A DNA stretch of 64,000 bases from Heyndrickxia camelliae (GCF_002844575.1 NZ_PIQO01000014.1:1-64000); one strand, 5' to 3'; positions 17,848 through 29,019 are shown, counted from the first letter of the stretch. Program-made: numbers and translations. The notes: generated by a model from the letters alone, not told the origin.

Positions 17848-18957
17848 TCATTTATCAGCCTTTGTCCCCTTTTTCCTATTTCTAAAAAAGGAAACCACAA
17901 GTAAAAATAGCGGCAAAATTACTTGCATAGGCAAATGTAAATAAAGTGGGACAAAATTTAAGCCTTCTTTAATATGCTCGGGGTAACTTGTTGCAATCAT
18001 CATGGAAACTAAAATTAAAATTATTCCTAATGGAAAAGCTAATTTCTTATGCTCTTTTACTTTTAATAAATCAGATATCCCCACGACAGAGGCATAAAAA
18101 TAAATACTTATCTTAAAAAAGCACCCCATAATTAATGCCAACATAAAAAACACATCTAATCTTTCCAAAAATTCAGCAACCTTTATTAGTTGAATGGTAG
18201 ATAAAAGCGGAAACGGCGAACGTTTATTAACATCTACCCCTAATACTGCAACATTTATTACAGTGGTAAGAGCTAGGTTTATACCACTTAAGGAAATCGC
18301 GTATAACCCAATTTTTCTCCCTTTTTTAAAATGATTAAGATAGGGGAGAATCATAGAAAAGACAATTACTTCTCCAAAGGGAACATACATCGTTTGTTTC
18401 AACGTAACTTTAATAATTGGCTCAATCCCATTTGCAAACATCGGCTTAAGATTATTAATATCAATTAATCCTGCAAACAAAATAAGAAAAAAGCCAACTA
18501 TTGCAAGAAGGTAAAGAAAGATAAAAAATAATTCTCCTGTTCGCGCCATTACCTCAATACCCTTGCTAACACCATATACAATAGTTAAGACCATTATTGC
18601 ATTAATAATAATTAAAGGGGTTTCACTGTACGCAAAGGTTAACAGTAATTCCCCAAAATCCCTTAATACCCTTGCGGCCAAATACATAAAATATATGACA
18701 TATAAATAACCAATAATACTTCCTAAAAAAGGACCAGCAATATTTTTCGTATATTGAGTCAAGATTTTATTTGGATAGTAGGAAGATAATTGATAATATA
18801 CTAAAAATAATATCAGTCCCAGAGCAAGACCAAGCAGAATTGTCATCCATGCATCCTGATTTGCATCGATTCCCAGGGTTATAACAATCGAACTTCCTGT
18901 TTCGAATAAAAGTATTAATACAAATAATTGATATAAAGTAAGCTTTGCATTTTCCAA
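17848..18957 (-). CDS. Spore germination permease, GerAB family
   Basis: A 369-residue membrane protein with about ten helices, of the amino-acid permease-like GerAB family (spore_permease). It is the B subunit that binds the germinant in the inner spore membrane. The first segment LTLYQLFVLILLFETGSSIV is typical. The start is TTG after AAAGGCTGTGTG. It is the last gene of an A-C-B operon whose subunits act as one receptor. Confidence 0.92.
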   Translation of the reverse strand: MENAKLTLYQLFVLILLFETGSSIVITLGIDANQDAWMTILLGLALGLILFLVYYQLSSYYPNKILTQYTKNIAGPFLGSIIGYLYVIYFMYLAARVLRDFGELLLTFAYSETPLIIINAIMVLTIVYGVSKGIEVMARTGELFFIFLYLLAIVGFFLILFAGLIDINNLKPMFANGIEPIIKVTLKQTMYVPFGEVIVFSMILPYLNHFKKGRKIGLYAISLSGINLALTTVINVAVLGVDVNKRSPFPLLSTIQLIKVAEFLERLDVFFMLALIMGCFFKISIYFYASVVGISDLLKVKEHKKLAFPLGIILILVSMMIATSYPEHIKEGLNFVPLYLHLPMQVILPLFLLVVSFFRNRKKGTKADK

Positions 18958-18972
18958 TATAACACACAGCCT

Positions 18973-20184
18973 TTAATTGTTATCCATATTGGGCAAAAAT
19001 GGTTTATTTCGTAATTCCGAACGGCGAATATATACCTTTGCTTTCACTTTTATTTGTAGATTTTTAAAACCCGCATCATTCCAATTCTTTTTCATGTCAT
19101 TCCACATCCGTGGATATTTACGATAAAACATTTCTCCAAAGCCAAATACATCACAGCGGTCTTTTTGTGCTCTTTTTATCCCTTGCAGGACTTTTTCTTC
19201 AATAGCTGTTTCTAATTGCTGGTTTAGCTTATTTAGAACTAATGGGTCGGTAAGGTCTATAGGTAAATCTGCTTGAGCAATAATCCCTTCACTTTGAATA
19301 TTTACAGTTATAGATGGTTTTCCATTTTGTAAGGAAGGTTTTGAATCCGTATGTTGATTTTGAATAGAATATACAATTGCATTTTCCTTACCCTTCCAAG
19401 GTATTTGAACGGAAGTAGATCTTGTTTTATTTTGAATAAATCCAACCGTTTTTGCATTATCTCCTGTGACCCAATCTACTAATTTCCCATTTTTAATATA
19501 TCCCAGTCCATTTGCTCCTAAATAAGCTGAAGGCTCTGTGGAGCTTAGGTTTGTCATAGTGCCACCTATATTTTTATCTCCATAAATAGAAAAACCATTA
19601 ATCACTGGCTCGCGTCCTGGGGAAACAAAGCCTGTAATAACGTCATTGACATTAACATCAATGTTTTCTCCAATTGTCTTTTCTGTAAAAAGAATTGTTT
19701 TAATGATTTTATTTGCAGGTATTTTATCAATGGGTGTTAATAATTTTAACAAATCTTCGGCTGTTCCATTTCTTGCAATCACTATACTTGTCGTAATTCT
19801 GAATTCCTTGTCCCTTTCTAATGCATCAAAAAGATCAAGCATCCCTTCCTTAGCCAACTCTTCTCCGATAACAACCAAATTGGTATGTGCAAAATATAAT
19901 CTTCTTGATACCCGCTTTGATCCCAATTTGGCCAAGGAAACCAAATCTTTTCCTTTTGTTTTATATACCGCAACAGGCAGTCCTTGGCCACCCGATTGTG
20001 CCGATCCAGCTACGTTTCCCGGATTTACAATTTGGAAACTCGCGATGTAATCACCATCTTCTGCTTTATCCAGTCCTACCGCAATAATAAAAGCAATATC
20101 CGTTAATTCCTTTTTACCCCAGCAACCGGAAATCAATACTGTCGAAATAATACAAATGATTAATAATGGATATTTAGTCTTCAT
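18973..20184 (-). CDS. Spore germination lipoprotein, GerAC family
   Basis: A 403-residue lipoprotein subunit of a germinant receptor. The lipobox LISGC lies in a signal peptide of about 22 residues and is followed by WGKKELTDIAFIIAVGLDKA, the classical Ger(x)C start. I chose the inner ATG at 20184, which has AAAGGTG upstream. Its start lies within the end of the A-subunit gene, so the two are translationally coupled. The mature protein sits on the outer face of the inner spore membrane. Confidence 0.92.
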   Translation of the reverse strand: MKTKYPLLIICIISTVLISGCWGKKELTDIAFIIAVGLDKAEDGDYIASFQIVNPGNVAGSAQSGGQGLPVAVYKTKGKDLVSLAKLGSKRVSRRLYFAHTNLVVIGEELAKEGMLDLFDALERDKEFRITTSIVIARNGTAEDLLKLLTPIDKIPANKIIKTILFTEKTIGENIDVNVNDVITGFVSPGREPVINGFSIYGDKNIGGTMTNLSSTEPSAYLGANGLGYIKNGKLVDWVTGDNAKTVGFIQNKTRSTSVQIPWKGKENAIVYSIQNQHTDSKPSLQNGKPSITVNIQSEGIIAQADLPIDLTDPLVLNKLNQQLETAIEEKVLQGIKRAQKDRCDVFGFGEMFYRKYPRMWNDMKKNWNDAGFKNLQIKVKAKVYIRRSELRNKPFLPNMDNN

Positions 20185-21781
20185 TTTTTTCACCTTTATT
20201 TATTTCTGGAGGGTATTGGGCCCTTCCAACTCGGTTCATATTCTTTTGACTAATTAATCTAGGTCTCTCTTTCATTAGCCAAATTGGAGCACGAATGACG
20301 GTATCTAATAAATTTTTTCTGATTAAAGGAGCAACTGGAGACATATATGGGACTCCAAATGAACGGAGACTGCATAAATGAATAGCCATCCATATTAACC
20401 CAATCATTACCCCATAAAAACCCAATACTGCTGCCAACAGCATTATGATAAAACGAATCAGACGGGCGGAAATAGCAATGGCAAAAGATGGAGTAGCAAA
20501 ACTTGCAATAGCAGTAATCGAAACAACAATAACCATTGCCGGCGACACTAGCCCTGCTTGAACAGCTGCCTGTCCAATTACGAGCGCTCCTACAATCGAT
20601 ACTGCTTGCCCAATCGGTCTTGGTAAACGAAGGCCAGCCTCTCTTAAAATTTCAAAGGTAACTTCCATAATAATAGCTTCAATGATGGCGGGAAATGGTA
20701 CCGCCTCCCGTTGGGCTGTTATGGTGATTACCAAAAGGGTTGGAATCATTTCCTGATGAAACGTTGTAACCGCTACATATGTGGCAGGTCCAATTAAAGA
20801 AATAAAAAAAACGATAACCCTCAAAAAGCGAATCGCAGTAGAAATATCGGAACGGGAATAATAATCTTCAGCTGCTTGAAAAAACTGGATAAATAACGCT
20901 GGTGCAACCATTACAAATGGAGTACCGTCTACAAAAATAGCAACTCTTCCTTCCAATATATTGGCCGCTATAACATCTGGCCTTTCGGAATGATAAATCG
21001 TTGGGAATATTGTAAATGTTTTATCCTCTATAAACTGTTCTATATAGCCCGACTCCAGTATGCTATCAATATCAATTTTCTTTAAGCGATTTCGAACTTC
21101 TGAGACAACAGCTTCATCTGCAATACCGTGAATATACATAATATTTACATCTGTTTTTGTTACCTTTCCAATTTTCATTGATTCTAACCATAAATTTGGA
21201 TTTTTAATTCTTCTTCTTACTAATGCAGTATTAGTGCGAATAGATTCTGTAAAGCCATCTCTTGGTCCCCTTACAGTAAGCTCGGTGCTTGGCTCTTGTA
21301 CTTGTCGTATTTCCCCCCCTCTGGTGCTCGCGCTTAATGCGGTGTCAAATCCATCAATCAATATAATGGCTTCTCCAGATAAAAGATGATGAAATAATTC
21401 ATCCAGTTGACGAACTGTTTTAATGTCTCCAACTGTAATGATTTTTTCTTGGATTATTTGTAAAAGATTCGCTTTTGAATATTCATTCATAACACTTTTT
21501 TCATGAATTAGGGATTCCATTAATGATTCGCTTATAATATCTGTATTTACCAGTCCGTCTAAATAAACGATAGCTCCCTGTCTATGTATAGCCTCAATCA
21601 TTAATCTGCGAATTATAATATCAGAACTATTTCCTGTAATGTTTCTAAGGATTTTTAAGTTACTTTCTAAATTGGTTACAAGAATGTGTTGTGGAATATC
21701 ATTTGACTGTCCACTTTTTTCCCGATTTGCGCTGTTTATCCGCTTTTTTCTATTCATCTTCCAAAAAGAAGGCAATGTCAT
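20174..21781 (-). CDS. Spore germination protein, GerAA family
   Basis: A 535-residue A subunit. A hydrophilic N-terminal domain (about 1-290, with ELTVRGPRDGFTESIRTNTA and EGRVAIFVDGTPFVMVAPAL) is followed by five or six helices (PFPAIIEAIIMEVTFEILRE near 365) and a cytoplasmic tail. GerAA-type subunits form the ion channel released by nutrient. It heads the operon. The exact start is uncertain because the ribosome binding site is poor at the first ATG; a second ATG lies eight codons on. Confidence 0.93.
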   Translation of the reverse strand: MTLPSFWKMNRKKRINSANREKSGQSNDIPQHILVTNLESNLKILRNITGNSSDIIIRRLMIEAIHRQGAIVYLDGLVNTDIISESLMESLIHEKSVMNEYSKANLLQIIQEKIITVGDIKTVRQLDELFHHLLSGEAIILIDGFDTALSASTRGGEIRQVQEPSTELTVRGPRDGFTESIRTNTALVRRRIKNPNLWLESMKIGKVTKTDVNIMYIHGIADEAVVSEVRNRLKKIDIDSILESGYIEQFIEDKTFTIFPTIYHSERPDVIAANILEGRVAIFVDGTPFVMVAPALFIQFFQAAEDYYSRSDISTAIRFLRVIVFFISLIGPATYVAVTTFHQEMIPTLLVITITAQREAVPFPAIIEAIIMEVTFEILREAGLRLPRPIGQAVSIVGALVIGQAAVQAGLVSPAMVIVVSITAIASFATPSFAIAISARLIRFIIMLLAAVLGFYGVMIGLIWMAIHLCSLRSFGVPYMSPVAPLIRKNLLDTVIRAPIWLMKERPRLISQKNMNRVGRAQYPPEINKGEKNED

Positions 21782-21943
21782 TCCCCATTTACTATTTCAT
21801 TTACTCTTTAAAATTGTTTGTTATAAAGCGGTCAATTATACAAAATATAGTAAGAGAAAATGACAACGTATTCGTATATGATTCTTCTCCTCGGCAAGGA
21901 TAAAAACAAATAGCACTCATCTCGAATGAAAGGGGAGAAAAGC

Positions 21944-22168
21944 ATGAAAATAATACTTTCCATGATAGTGATGCTTATTTTCCCAGTTATGATTACAGTC
22001 GTGCTAGATAGATTGTTAGGCTATTCTTTACATAGTGCATTACTTAACCCTGTTCATTCTTTTTTTGTAATGGAACCGGTTGAAAAGCTGTTACTTTTAT
22101 TGCTATTTCTTATTTTAGTTTTTTCTATGATCCTTGATTTTCGTAAAAAGCGAAAACAAAAAGGATAA
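21944..22168 (+). CDS. Two-helix membrane protein next to ger operon
   Basis: A 74-residue protein with two hydrophobic helices (about residues 3-20 and 48-65) and a basic C-terminus, DFRKKRKQKG. AAAGGGGAG precedes the ATG. It is divergent from the gerA-type operon. Some germinant receptors include a small two-helix D subunit, and size and topology would fit. The opposite orientation makes this only a possibility. Confidence 0.7.
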   Translation: MKIILSMIVMLIFPVMITVVLDRLLGYSLHSALLNPVHSFFVMEPVEKLLLLLLFLILVFSMILDFRKKRKQKG

Positions 22169-22185
22169 TCTAACTCTTCTCAAAA

Positions 22186-22224
22186 AAAAAGGAAGCCAAT
22201 GATATCATCAGCTTCCTTTAAAAA
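22186..22224. terminator. Bidirectional terminator
   Basis: AAAGGAAGC pairs with GCTTCCTTT around an ATGATATCAT-containing loop, between two convergent genes. Confidence 0.8.
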
Positions 22225-22225
22225 A

Positions 22226-23728
22226 TTATATTGTTTCAAAGCGTTCCACTAGCAAGGCTAAAGTACGCACCATCACACCGGTTGCTCCAGATGGTCCTAA
22301 ATCATGGTCCTGTTTCGTTGTAGCGGTTCCGGCAATATCTAGATGTACCCATGGAGTATCCTCCGCGAATTCACCGACAAAACCACCGCCCATAATCGCA
22401 TGTCCTTCACTGCCAGGTGAATTATTTAAGTCGGCGATTTTACTGTTTCGTATCCGTTTTTTATCATTCTCTGTATAAGGAAGCAGCCAAATAAATTCTC
22501 CTGCTTCAAAAGAGGCTTCTAATACTTGCTCATAGAATGCTTCATTATTGGTCATAGCACCTGTTTTATCTAATCCAAGTGCTGTAATGACACCTCCGGT
22601 TAAAGTAGCGACATCTACTAAATAGTTCGCACCATGATGCTTGGCATAAGTAACAGCATCTGCCAACACCAAACGGCCTTCAGCATCTGTATTTAACACT
22701 TCAATCGTCTTACCATTCATGGAAGTAATAACATCATCTGGCTTAAAAGCCGAACCACTAATCATATTATCTGTCGATGGAATAACCGCTACGACATTTT
22801 GCTCAGGTCTTAACTCGCCAATTACTTCCATAGCCCCTAATACAGCTGCTGCACCGCCCATATCCGTTTTCATTCCAACGATTCCTGCCTTTGTTTTCAA
22901 GGAATAACCACCAGTATCAAAAGTTATACCTTTTCCAACAAGACCAATAACATCTTTCCATTCTTCTTTACCTTGATATTTTAATACAATCATTTTTGGC
23001 GGTTCTACCGATCCTTTATTGACCGCTAAAAGTGCACCCATCCCGAGCCTTTCCATATCTTCTTTTTCGAGTATTTCTACTTCAAATTCGTATCTGTTCG
23101 CAAGCTCCACAGCATAATTTGCTAAATCCGTAGCAGTTAACATATTTCCAGGCAGATTAACTAAGGATCTGGCCGAATTGGTAGCTTTTCCATAAGCAAA
23201 ACCAACTGTTGCTGCAGCTTCTAATTCACCAGATTCTGCCTCACTATATATACTGATTTTCTCGATACTCTTTTCAGGCGCATTGGACTTTTGCTTATAG
23301 CCATCAAATTTATATGTAGCTAAAATAAAAGCCTCACTTAATGCATGGGCAACATCTTCATGCGAAAAATTTCCCGTCACAAATGTGTCCAATGCTACCC
23401 CAACATTCTTAACTCCTAATTTATTTACCTCTTTAAATGTCTTCCCAAATACTTGCTTTAATTCTTCAAAGCTCAATTTTTTCTCTTTTCCCAGTCCAGC
23501 AAAAAAGATTCGTTTTGCGGCAATTTTTCCAAATGTATGTACTTTTGACACAGCCTTTAGCTTAGCAGAAATATCTCCTGATTTCACAAGCTCTGTTAAT
23601 TGATGATCAAATGCTGTATCTAAAAATTCCAACTTCCCAGAAAACTTTTCTGGTTGATCTTTCAAGCCTACAATAATAGCTTCCTGTTCATTTTCAAAAG
23701 GATTATTTTTATTTTCAAATTGAAACAT
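22226..23728 (-). CDS. pepA: Leucyl aminopeptidase (M17)
   Basis: A 500-residue cytosolic metallo-aminopeptidase that releases N-terminal residues from peptides. The M17 signature [13 protein letters not shown] sits near residue 346 and the metal/lysine region [20 protein letters not shown] near 266. The length is normal for the family (YuiE in B. subtilis). GGAGGTGATTTAGG precedes the ATG. It precedes the yuiC-yuiB-yuiA-ndh block, as in B. subtilis. Confidence 0.94.
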   Translation of the reverse strand: MFQFENKNNPFENEQEAIIVGLKDQPEKFSGKLEFLDTAFDHQLTELVKSGDISAKLKAVSKVHTFGKIAAKRIFFAGLGKEKKLSFEELKQVFGKTFKEVNKLGVKNVGVALDTFVTGNFSHEDVAHALSEAFILATYKFDGYKQKSNAPEKSIEKISIYSEAESGELEAAATVGFAYGKATNSARSLVNLPGNMLTATDLANYAVELANRYEFEVEILEKEDMERLGMGALLAVNKGSVEPPKMIVLKYQGKEEWKDVIGLVGKGITFDTGGYSLKTKAGIVGMKTDMGGAAAVLGAMEVIGELRPEQNVVAVIPSTDNMISGSAFKPDDVITSMNGKTIEVLNTDAEGRLVLADAVTYAKHHGANYLVDVATLTGGVITALGLDKTGAMTNNEAFYEQVLEASFEAGEFIWLLPYTENDKKRIRNSKIADLNNSPGSEGHAIMGGGFVGEFAEDTPWVHLDIAGTATTKQDHDLGPSGATGVMVRTLALLVERFETI

Positions 23729-23849
23729 CCTAAATCACCTCCATACTATTATAAAGGAATAAAGAGGTATTTTCGAATAAAAGTGAACTTTTGTCAGAAT
23801 TTAAAGAATGATAAAATGATAATATTCTATTTCTTAATCGAGGTGTATG

Positions 23850-24656
23850 ATGAGGGTTATCTCTATTTGTCCAAGTAACACTGAACTTTTAGCCTATTTA
23901 GACTCCCTATACTTGCTTGTGGGAATTGATGATTTTTCTGATTGGCCAGAAACCATCCAATCATTGCCGAAATTGGGACCAGATTTATCGATTAGAATGG
24001 ATGATCTAGAAGCACTCAAGCCCGATCTGGTTTTAGCTTCATTAAGCGTACCTGGGATGGAAAAGAATGTGGAGGAATTAAAAAATCGAAACATTCCCCA
24101 TATTGTTTTAAATCCGCAAAGTCTGCACGACATAGCCGATGATTTAGTTAAAGTCGGTGCAGCAATTGGGCAGTCTGAGAGAGGAAAGATTGCATCTGGA
24201 CAATTTCTTCAAGAACTTGAAAAGTACGGAAAAATATCTTCTGCGATTCCTCAACCCTATACACTTTATTGGGAATGGTGGCCGAAACCAGTTTTTACAC
24301 CTGGCAGAATAAATTGGCTAACAGAGGTCAGTCAATTTGCCGGCGGTCAAAATGTATATGCTGATATTCATTTGGCAAGTGTTCAAACAGACTGGCAGGA
24401 TGTATTCAAAAGAGATCCAGATTATATATGTCTTGCCTGGGTTGGTATTCAGCAAGCAAAGGTAAATCCTAATTTAGTAAAAAAAAGGCCACATTGGGAA
24501 ACGATGCGAGCAGTACAAAATAATCATATTCTTGTGCTTGAAGAATCCCTATATTGCCGACCCTCTCCCCGGCTACTTACAGGAATTAACCGATTAGGAA
24601 AACTCCTTCATCCTAAATATTACGCTGATATTCAGCATGATTCATTCAGAAGATAA
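23850..24656 (+). CDS. BtuF-like cobalamin/siderophore-binding domain protein without signal peptide
   Basis: A 268-residue protein with the helical-backbone periplasmic-binding fold of BtuF/FepB. Signatures are RVISICPSNTELLAYL at the N-terminus and DDLEALKPDLVLASLSVPGM. It lacks signal peptide and lipobox and stands without permease or ATPase genes, so it is likely cytoplasmic and not a transporter part. Such proteins are often annotated as cobalamin-binding. Two adjacent ATG codons follow GAGGTG; I use the second. Confidence 0.8.
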   Translation: MRVISICPSNTELLAYLDSLYLLVGIDDFSDWPETIQSLPKLGPDLSIRMDDLEALKPDLVLASLSVPGMEKNVEELKNRNIPHIVLNPQSLHDIADDLVKVGAAIGQSERGKIASGQFLQELEKYGKISSAIPQPYTLYWEWWPKPVFTPGRINWLTEVSQFAGGQNVYADIHLASVQTDWQDVFKRDPDYICLAWVGIQQAKVNPNLVKKRPHWETMRAVQNNHILVLEESLYCRPSPRLLTGINRLGKLLHPKYYADIQHDSFRR

Positions 24657-24664
24657 AAATAACA

Positions 24665-24688
24665 CAGGTAAGGACTATCCCTTACCTG
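24665..24688. terminator. Terminator-like hairpin
   Basis: AGGTAAGG pairs with CCTTACCT around a short loop, without a clear T run. Confidence 0.5.
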
Positions 24689-24742
24689 CCTTCCATCCTA
24701 AATATAATTTTCACTGCGAATCATAGACGATACAATCAGCCA

Positions 24743-25477
24743 TTATTCTTTTTTCATTTTTACATATTGCTGTCTAAATACTTGCATTTTTTTATTATCA
24801 TTTAATGCTGTCAGTTCCTTTTCTGTCAGCTTGCCGTCTCCTTTTTGAACAACATATACTTCTAGAGTCTTTTTACCCCATTGTTGATAAACATCATCTA
24901 CTGTTTCATAATATAAATCCAACCTATTTCCTTGTATAGCTCCACCCTTATCTGCTACCACTCCATAACCATATCCAGGGATAAACAGTATGGTCCCAAT
25001 CGGAAATACATTAAGATCTGCAGCAATGGTTGAATACAAGTCCCTTTTAACCTTTACGCCCGAATAAGTAATACCATACTCAGGGTCATTCGCGTATTTC
25101 CCTGTCGATTCCACTCCAGCTGTGTAACCTGTTGCTGTAACCGTTACTTTTGGATATTCCGACCAATTAAAAGCATCCTCTAATTTTGGTGGATTTCCCT
25201 TAACAGATGCACTCGATGAAATTTGCGTTTTTATAGTGTCAATATGATTTAACGATTTTAATGAAATATCTAAAGATTTATAACTATTATTATGATAAGT
25301 CCTGTTGTCCGCTTGGTTGTTATTTTGAGCAGCTTGTCCATTAGAGATGTCCTCTGTTTCTAGATCTGCTGTTGCTGCCTTCGCTTTAATGCCAGAAAGT
25401 GTTTGAAAGGTTGTCACTACTGCTAGACAAAAAAGTACACTCATTAATACTCGTTTTACTGTTTTATTCATTTTCAT
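24743..25477 (-). CDS. yuiC: 3D-domain protein YuiC
   Basis: A 244-residue exported protein with a signal peptide (about residues 1-34, [20 protein letters not shown]). A low-complexity linker and a C-terminal 3D domain follow (about 115-225). The three aspartates of the 3D motif are visible in [20 protein letters not shown]. YuiC of B. subtilis is a muramidase-type lytic enzyme related to resuscitation factors and active on the cell wall around spore formation. AGGAGTGAAGAAAAC precedes the ATG. Confidence 0.88.
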   Translation of the reverse strand: MKMNKTVKRVLMSVLFCLAVVTTFQTLSGIKAKAATADLETEDISNGQAAQNNNQADNRTYHNNSYKSLDISLKSLNHIDTIKTQISSSASVKGNPPKLEDAFNWSEYPKVTVTATGYTAGVESTGKYANDPEYGITYSGVKVKRDLYSTIAADLNVFPIGTILFIPGYGYGVVADKGGAIQGNRLDLYYETVDDVYQQWGKKTLEVYVVQKGDGKLTEKELTALNDNKKMQVFRQQYVKMKKE

Positions 25478-25620
25478 GTTTTCTTCACTCCTCCCAAATC
25501 TATTACTTTCCCAATCTCATTTAAAATATTCATCGGAAGTGAAAAAAACATAAAATTCTAATGAATTTAAATAATCTGTTTAATTTTTATAAATAAAAAA
25601 GCCATTACAAAGGTAAAGGC

Positions 25621-25944
25621 TTAAAACATTCGATATCCTTTTTTTCGCAATGTTTTCATTGTAATACCTGCAACAATTGCACCAATAAATCCACATATTA
25701 ATATAATAATATCGGATGGATGCAGAGATGTTAATTTAACACCTAGCTTATGAAAGGCATTACTCGTATCGGTAAAATAATCAATAAAACGAACATCATC
25801 AATAATTAATAAGGCAATAATCGGGTAGATAAAGGACATTAACCATGTCATTCGCAATAGCATATTTAAAATAAAGCCAATTCCAAAAAATAATACGAAA
25901 AACAATAGCATGGAAATAATCAAAACCGGAATCGTCATTGGCAT
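25621..25944 (-). CDS. yuiB: Membrane protein YuiB
   Basis: A 107-residue membrane protein with three hydrophobic helices (about 5-28, 30-48, 77-96) and a short basic C-terminus, TLRKKGYRMF. It matches YuiB in size and position between yuiC and yuiA. Function unknown. AGGAGGTGTTATAG precedes the ATG. Confidence 0.8.
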   Translation of the reverse strand: MPMTIPVLIISMLLFFVLFFGIGFILNMLLRMTWLMSFIYPIIALLIIDDVRFIDYFTDTSNAFHKLGVKLTSLHPSDIIILICGFIGAIVAGITMKTLRKKGYRMF

Positions 25945-26111
25945 CTATAACACCTCCTACACTAGCAATGCACACTAAAATAAAGTGTACTAAATAGATG
26001 TATTGTGAGTCAATGAAGAAGATTTGAACAATTTATCAGAAATGCGGAAGTTCATTGAACTCAATCTACGACTGAGTCATATTTGAATGGTAATTTCACT
26101 GAGACTTAAAT

Positions 26112-26142
26112 AAAAAGAGTACCACCTTCATGGTACTCTCCA
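26112..26142. terminator. Terminator after yuiA
   Basis: AGAGTACCA pairs with TGGTACTCT around CCTTCA. It lies just past the stop of the leftward yuiA gene. Confidence 0.6.
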
Positions 26143-26158
26143 AAAACTTGTATAGATG

Positions 26159-26287
26159 CTAATTTTTTTTGCCCGTTCCACTGCAGCACGGGCATGTTTC
26201 AGACCCGCCTAACAATAACTGAAAGTATCCTTTTCCTGAACAGTAAGTACAATTATCAGTATCTGGAGCCGATGTTTTCCTCTTCAT
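26159..26287 (-). CDS. yuiA: YuiA-like small zinc-knuckle protein
   Basis: A 42-residue protein below usual ORF cut-offs. It carries two cysteine motifs, CTYCSGKGYF and CPCCSGTGKK, the CxxCxGxG half-sites of DnaJ-type zinc fingers, probably binding one Zn. AAAAAGGAGTGGATATACA precedes the ATG. It lies between yuiB and ndh, exactly where yuiA lies in B. subtilis, which supports it as a real gene. Confidence 0.8.
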   Translation of the reverse strand: MKRKTSAPDTDNCTYCSGKGYFQLLLGGSETCPCCSGTGKKN

Positions 26288-26474
26288 TGTATATCCACTC
26301 CTTTTTAAATTTTCTGATAATATATCATCTTTTTACCTAAACAGTAAACACTTAATTTCTGTAATGTAAGCGAATACAAGTACTGTTTTTTCACTCATAC
26401 ACATCCAATCTCTAATTTTCTAAATATTTTAAAAACAAAAAAAGAAGCCGGTAGGTTCCACCGACTTTAGCTAA

Positions 26475-27695
26475 TTAAAATAATTTAAATTTACCTTTTT
26501 TTAATACAAGTGAGGTGCCCCCTACCATAAATAACGCACGGTTATCGACAACTTTTTTCATAATAGAAGCACTAGATCCTTTTATTTTCTTACCGAAAAC
26601 AACACCAATTGCATCATCCTCACCGAGAGAACATACCGTACCCTTATCATCAAAAACAAATGATTCTAAATTATCTTGACCATGTACAAGCTTCACAAGG
26701 TTTTTGGCACATACTTCTCCTTGCTGCATAGCGATTTGCGCAGTAGGCGGATATGGGCGATTACTTTCTTGATTGATAATAAGGGAGCAATCACCAATAA
26801 CAAAAACATTATCTTTATCCGGTATGCGTAAATCATGGTTAACTTTTACACGTCCACGCATATTCTCAATCCCTGATTTCTCAATAATGCAATTGCCTCG
26901 AACACCGGCAGACCAAATTACAGTTCCACATTTTATTTCCTGCAGTTGATCTTCCCCTTTTTTACATATTAGGACGCTGTCCTCCTTCACTTGTTGAACA
27001 ATGGTTCCTGGATAAAACTCAACGCCTTTGCTCTCTAGAAGAGATGTCGCATAATTTACTAAATCACGATCAAATTGTGGCAATACCATCGGAGATGCAT
27101 CCACACAGACTAACCGAACTTTTGAACGTTCCACATCATATTCCTTACAAAGTTCTGGTATTCGGTTGGTAAGTTCACCTAAAAATTCAATTCCTGTAAA
27201 TCCAGCACCAGCTACAACGATGGTTAATCTGTCATCGTTTTTTTCATTTTCATTGTGATATGTTGCGAATTGATATTCAATATGTTCTCGAATTTGACGG
27301 GCAGCATTTACATTTGTAATAGCATAAGCATATTTTTCAAGTCCTTGAATACCGAAAGTTTCAGAATCTGAACCCAACGCGATGACTAGATAGTCATAAT
27401 CGATTTCTCCATTATCTAAAATAACTTGCTGTTTATCAAATTTAATTTCTTCCACCGTAGCCTTAACAAATTGCACCTTATTGCGCTGAATTACTTTATT
27501 TATATTATAGCGAACACGATCGTGATGTAGAGTTCCTGCAGATGCTTCGTGTAACCAGGTTGTTTCATAATGATACTCATTTTTATTTACAAGAATAATT
27601 TCAGCCTCATTGCCTCCAATTAGTTTTTGGAGACGAGTGACGGTCATTAATCCGCCATATCCTGCACCTAGAACAACGATTTTGGGCTTTCTCAC
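26475..27695 (-). CDS. ndh: Type II NADH dehydrogenase
   Basis: A 406-residue peripheral membrane flavoprotein that passes electrons from NADH to menaquinone without pumping protons. The FAD loop [17 protein letters not shown] is at the N-terminus. A second Rossmann motif, [18 protein letters not shown], lies near residue 170, and [10 protein letters not shown] near 310. I place the start at GTG 27695 (MRKPKIVV), which fits family length and the GGAAGTGATAC spacing. It corresponds to YumB, the main NADH dehydrogenase of B. subtilis. Confidence 0.93.
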   Translation of the reverse strand: MRKPKIVVLGAGYGGLMTVTRLQKLIGGNEAEIILVNKNEYHYETTWLHEASAGTLHHDRVRYNINKVIQRNKVQFVKATVEEIKFDKQQVILDNGEIDYDYLVIALGSDSETFGIQGLEKYAYAITNVNAARQIREHIEYQFATYHNENEKNDDRLTIVVAGAGFTGIEFLGELTNRIPELCKEYDVERSKVRLVCVDASPMVLPQFDRDLVNYATSLLESKGVEFYPGTIVQQVKEDSVLICKKGEDQLQEIKCGTVIWSAGVRGNCIIEKSGIENMRGRVKVNHDLRIPDKDNVFVIGDCSLIINQESNRPYPPTAQIAMQQGEVCAKNLVKLVHGQDNLESFVFDDKGTVCSLGEDDAIGVVFGKKIKGSSASIMKKVVDNRALFMVGGTSLVLKKGKFKLF

Positions 27696-28023
27696 TTGTA
27701 TCACTTCCACCTTTTTATTTATTTAGTGATGATAATAAGTTTTTCCATCCATATATAAGCAATTTACAATTCAGTTTGTGAATTTTTTCACTAATCCGCA
27801 CATATCCATTATAATAGGCAAATAAAATGTCACAAAAAATTAACATAATTCCCTATTTAATGATATGTCTTTTACCCTTGTTTTTCAATATCTATTTAGG
27901 AATAGGGAAACTTGGGAAAATTCTAAAAACATCGTCCGAAAATTCATGTTATCTTAGATTTCGTGGTACTGGACGGGATGTGATATGATAAATAGGAATA
28001 AATGTATTATTGGAGGGGTTCTT

Positions 28024-29019
28024 TTGAGAGAGGATCAAAAAGTTTATGATATAACCATTATCGGAGGAGGCCCAACAGGATTGTTTACAGCCTTTTATGG
28101 TGGTATGCGCCAAACAAGCGTTAAGATAATAGAAAGCTTACCACAACTAGGCGGACAACTTTCAACCCTCTATCCTGAAAAATATATTTATGATGTTGCA
28201 GGTTTTCCTAAAGTGAAAGCCCAAGATCTAGTCGAAAATTTAAAAGAGCAGATTGCGATGTTTTCTCCTACTATTTGTCTCGATCAAGCCGTTAACGAGT
28301 TGGAAAAATTAGATGATGGAACTTTTAAACTTATAACGGACAAAGAAATCCATTATTCCAAAACAGTTATTATAACTGCTGGCGTAGGTGCCTTTCAGCC
28401 TCGACGTCTCGAATTGGATAATGCCATGCAATATGAGGGGAAAAATCTTCATTATTTTGTTAATGATATGAATCAATTTGCTGGCAAAAAAGTCGCTATC
28501 CTTGGTGGAGGAGATTCTGCAGTTGATTGGGCCTTAATGTTAGAACCGATTGCGGAGAAGGTAACACTTATCCATCGCAGAGATAAATTCCGCGCACATG
28601 AACATAGCGTGGCAACGCTTCAGGCTTCGAAAGTAGAAATTAAAACTCCTTTCGTTCCAGTTGAATTAATTGGAGATGAAAAAGAAGCAAAACAATTAGT
28701 ACTAGAAGAAGTAAAAGGGGATAGAAAAGAAGTCGTTGATTTTGACGATTTGATTGTTAATTACGGATTTATTTCCTCCCTTGGTCCGATTAAAAATTGG
28801 GGCTTAGAAATCGAGAAAAACTCAATCGTTGTAAATTCAAAATTAGAGACAAATATACCTGGAATTTACGCTGCAGGTGATGTTTGTACATTTGAAGGAA
28901 AAATCAAACTAATTGCTACAGGTTTTGGTGAGGCTCCCACAGCCGTAAGCAATGCGAAGGCATTCATCGATCCAAAATCTCGTTTGCAGCCAATGCACAG
29001 TACATCACTATTTACGTAA
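28024..29019 (+). CDS. yumC: Ferredoxin/flavodoxin-NADP reductase, thioredoxin-reductase type
   Basis: A 331-residue FAD enzyme that reduces ferredoxin or flavodoxin with NADPH. The FAD site [20 protein letters not shown] is at 8-27 and the NADP site [15 protein letters not shown] near 155; there is no CxxC, as expected for this FNR class. The TTG at 28024 follows GGAGGGG and gives the length of B. subtilis YumC. The adjacent Fe-S genes yutM and yutI fit a shared redox role. Confidence 0.93.
   Translation: MREDQKVYDITIIGGGPTGLFTAFYGGMRQTSVKIIESLPQLGGQLSTLYPEKYIYDVAGFPKVKAQDLVENLKEQIAMFSPTICLDQAVNELEKLDDGTFKLITDKEIHYSKTVIITAGVGAFQPRRLELDNAMQYEGKNLHYFVNDMNQFAGKKVAILGGGDSAVDWALMLEPIAEKVTLIHRRDKFRAHEHSVATLQASKVEIKTPFVPVELIGDEKEAKQLVLEEVKGDRKEVVDFDDLIVNYGFISSLGPIKNWGLEIEKNSIVVNSKLETNIPGIYAAGDVCTFEGKIKLIATGFGEAPTAVSNAKAFIDPKSRLQPMHSTSLFT

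Noticed and set aside
19646-20050. 134-codon rightward frame
   Set aside because: Antisense to the GerAC-family gene; composition is that of a shadow frame.
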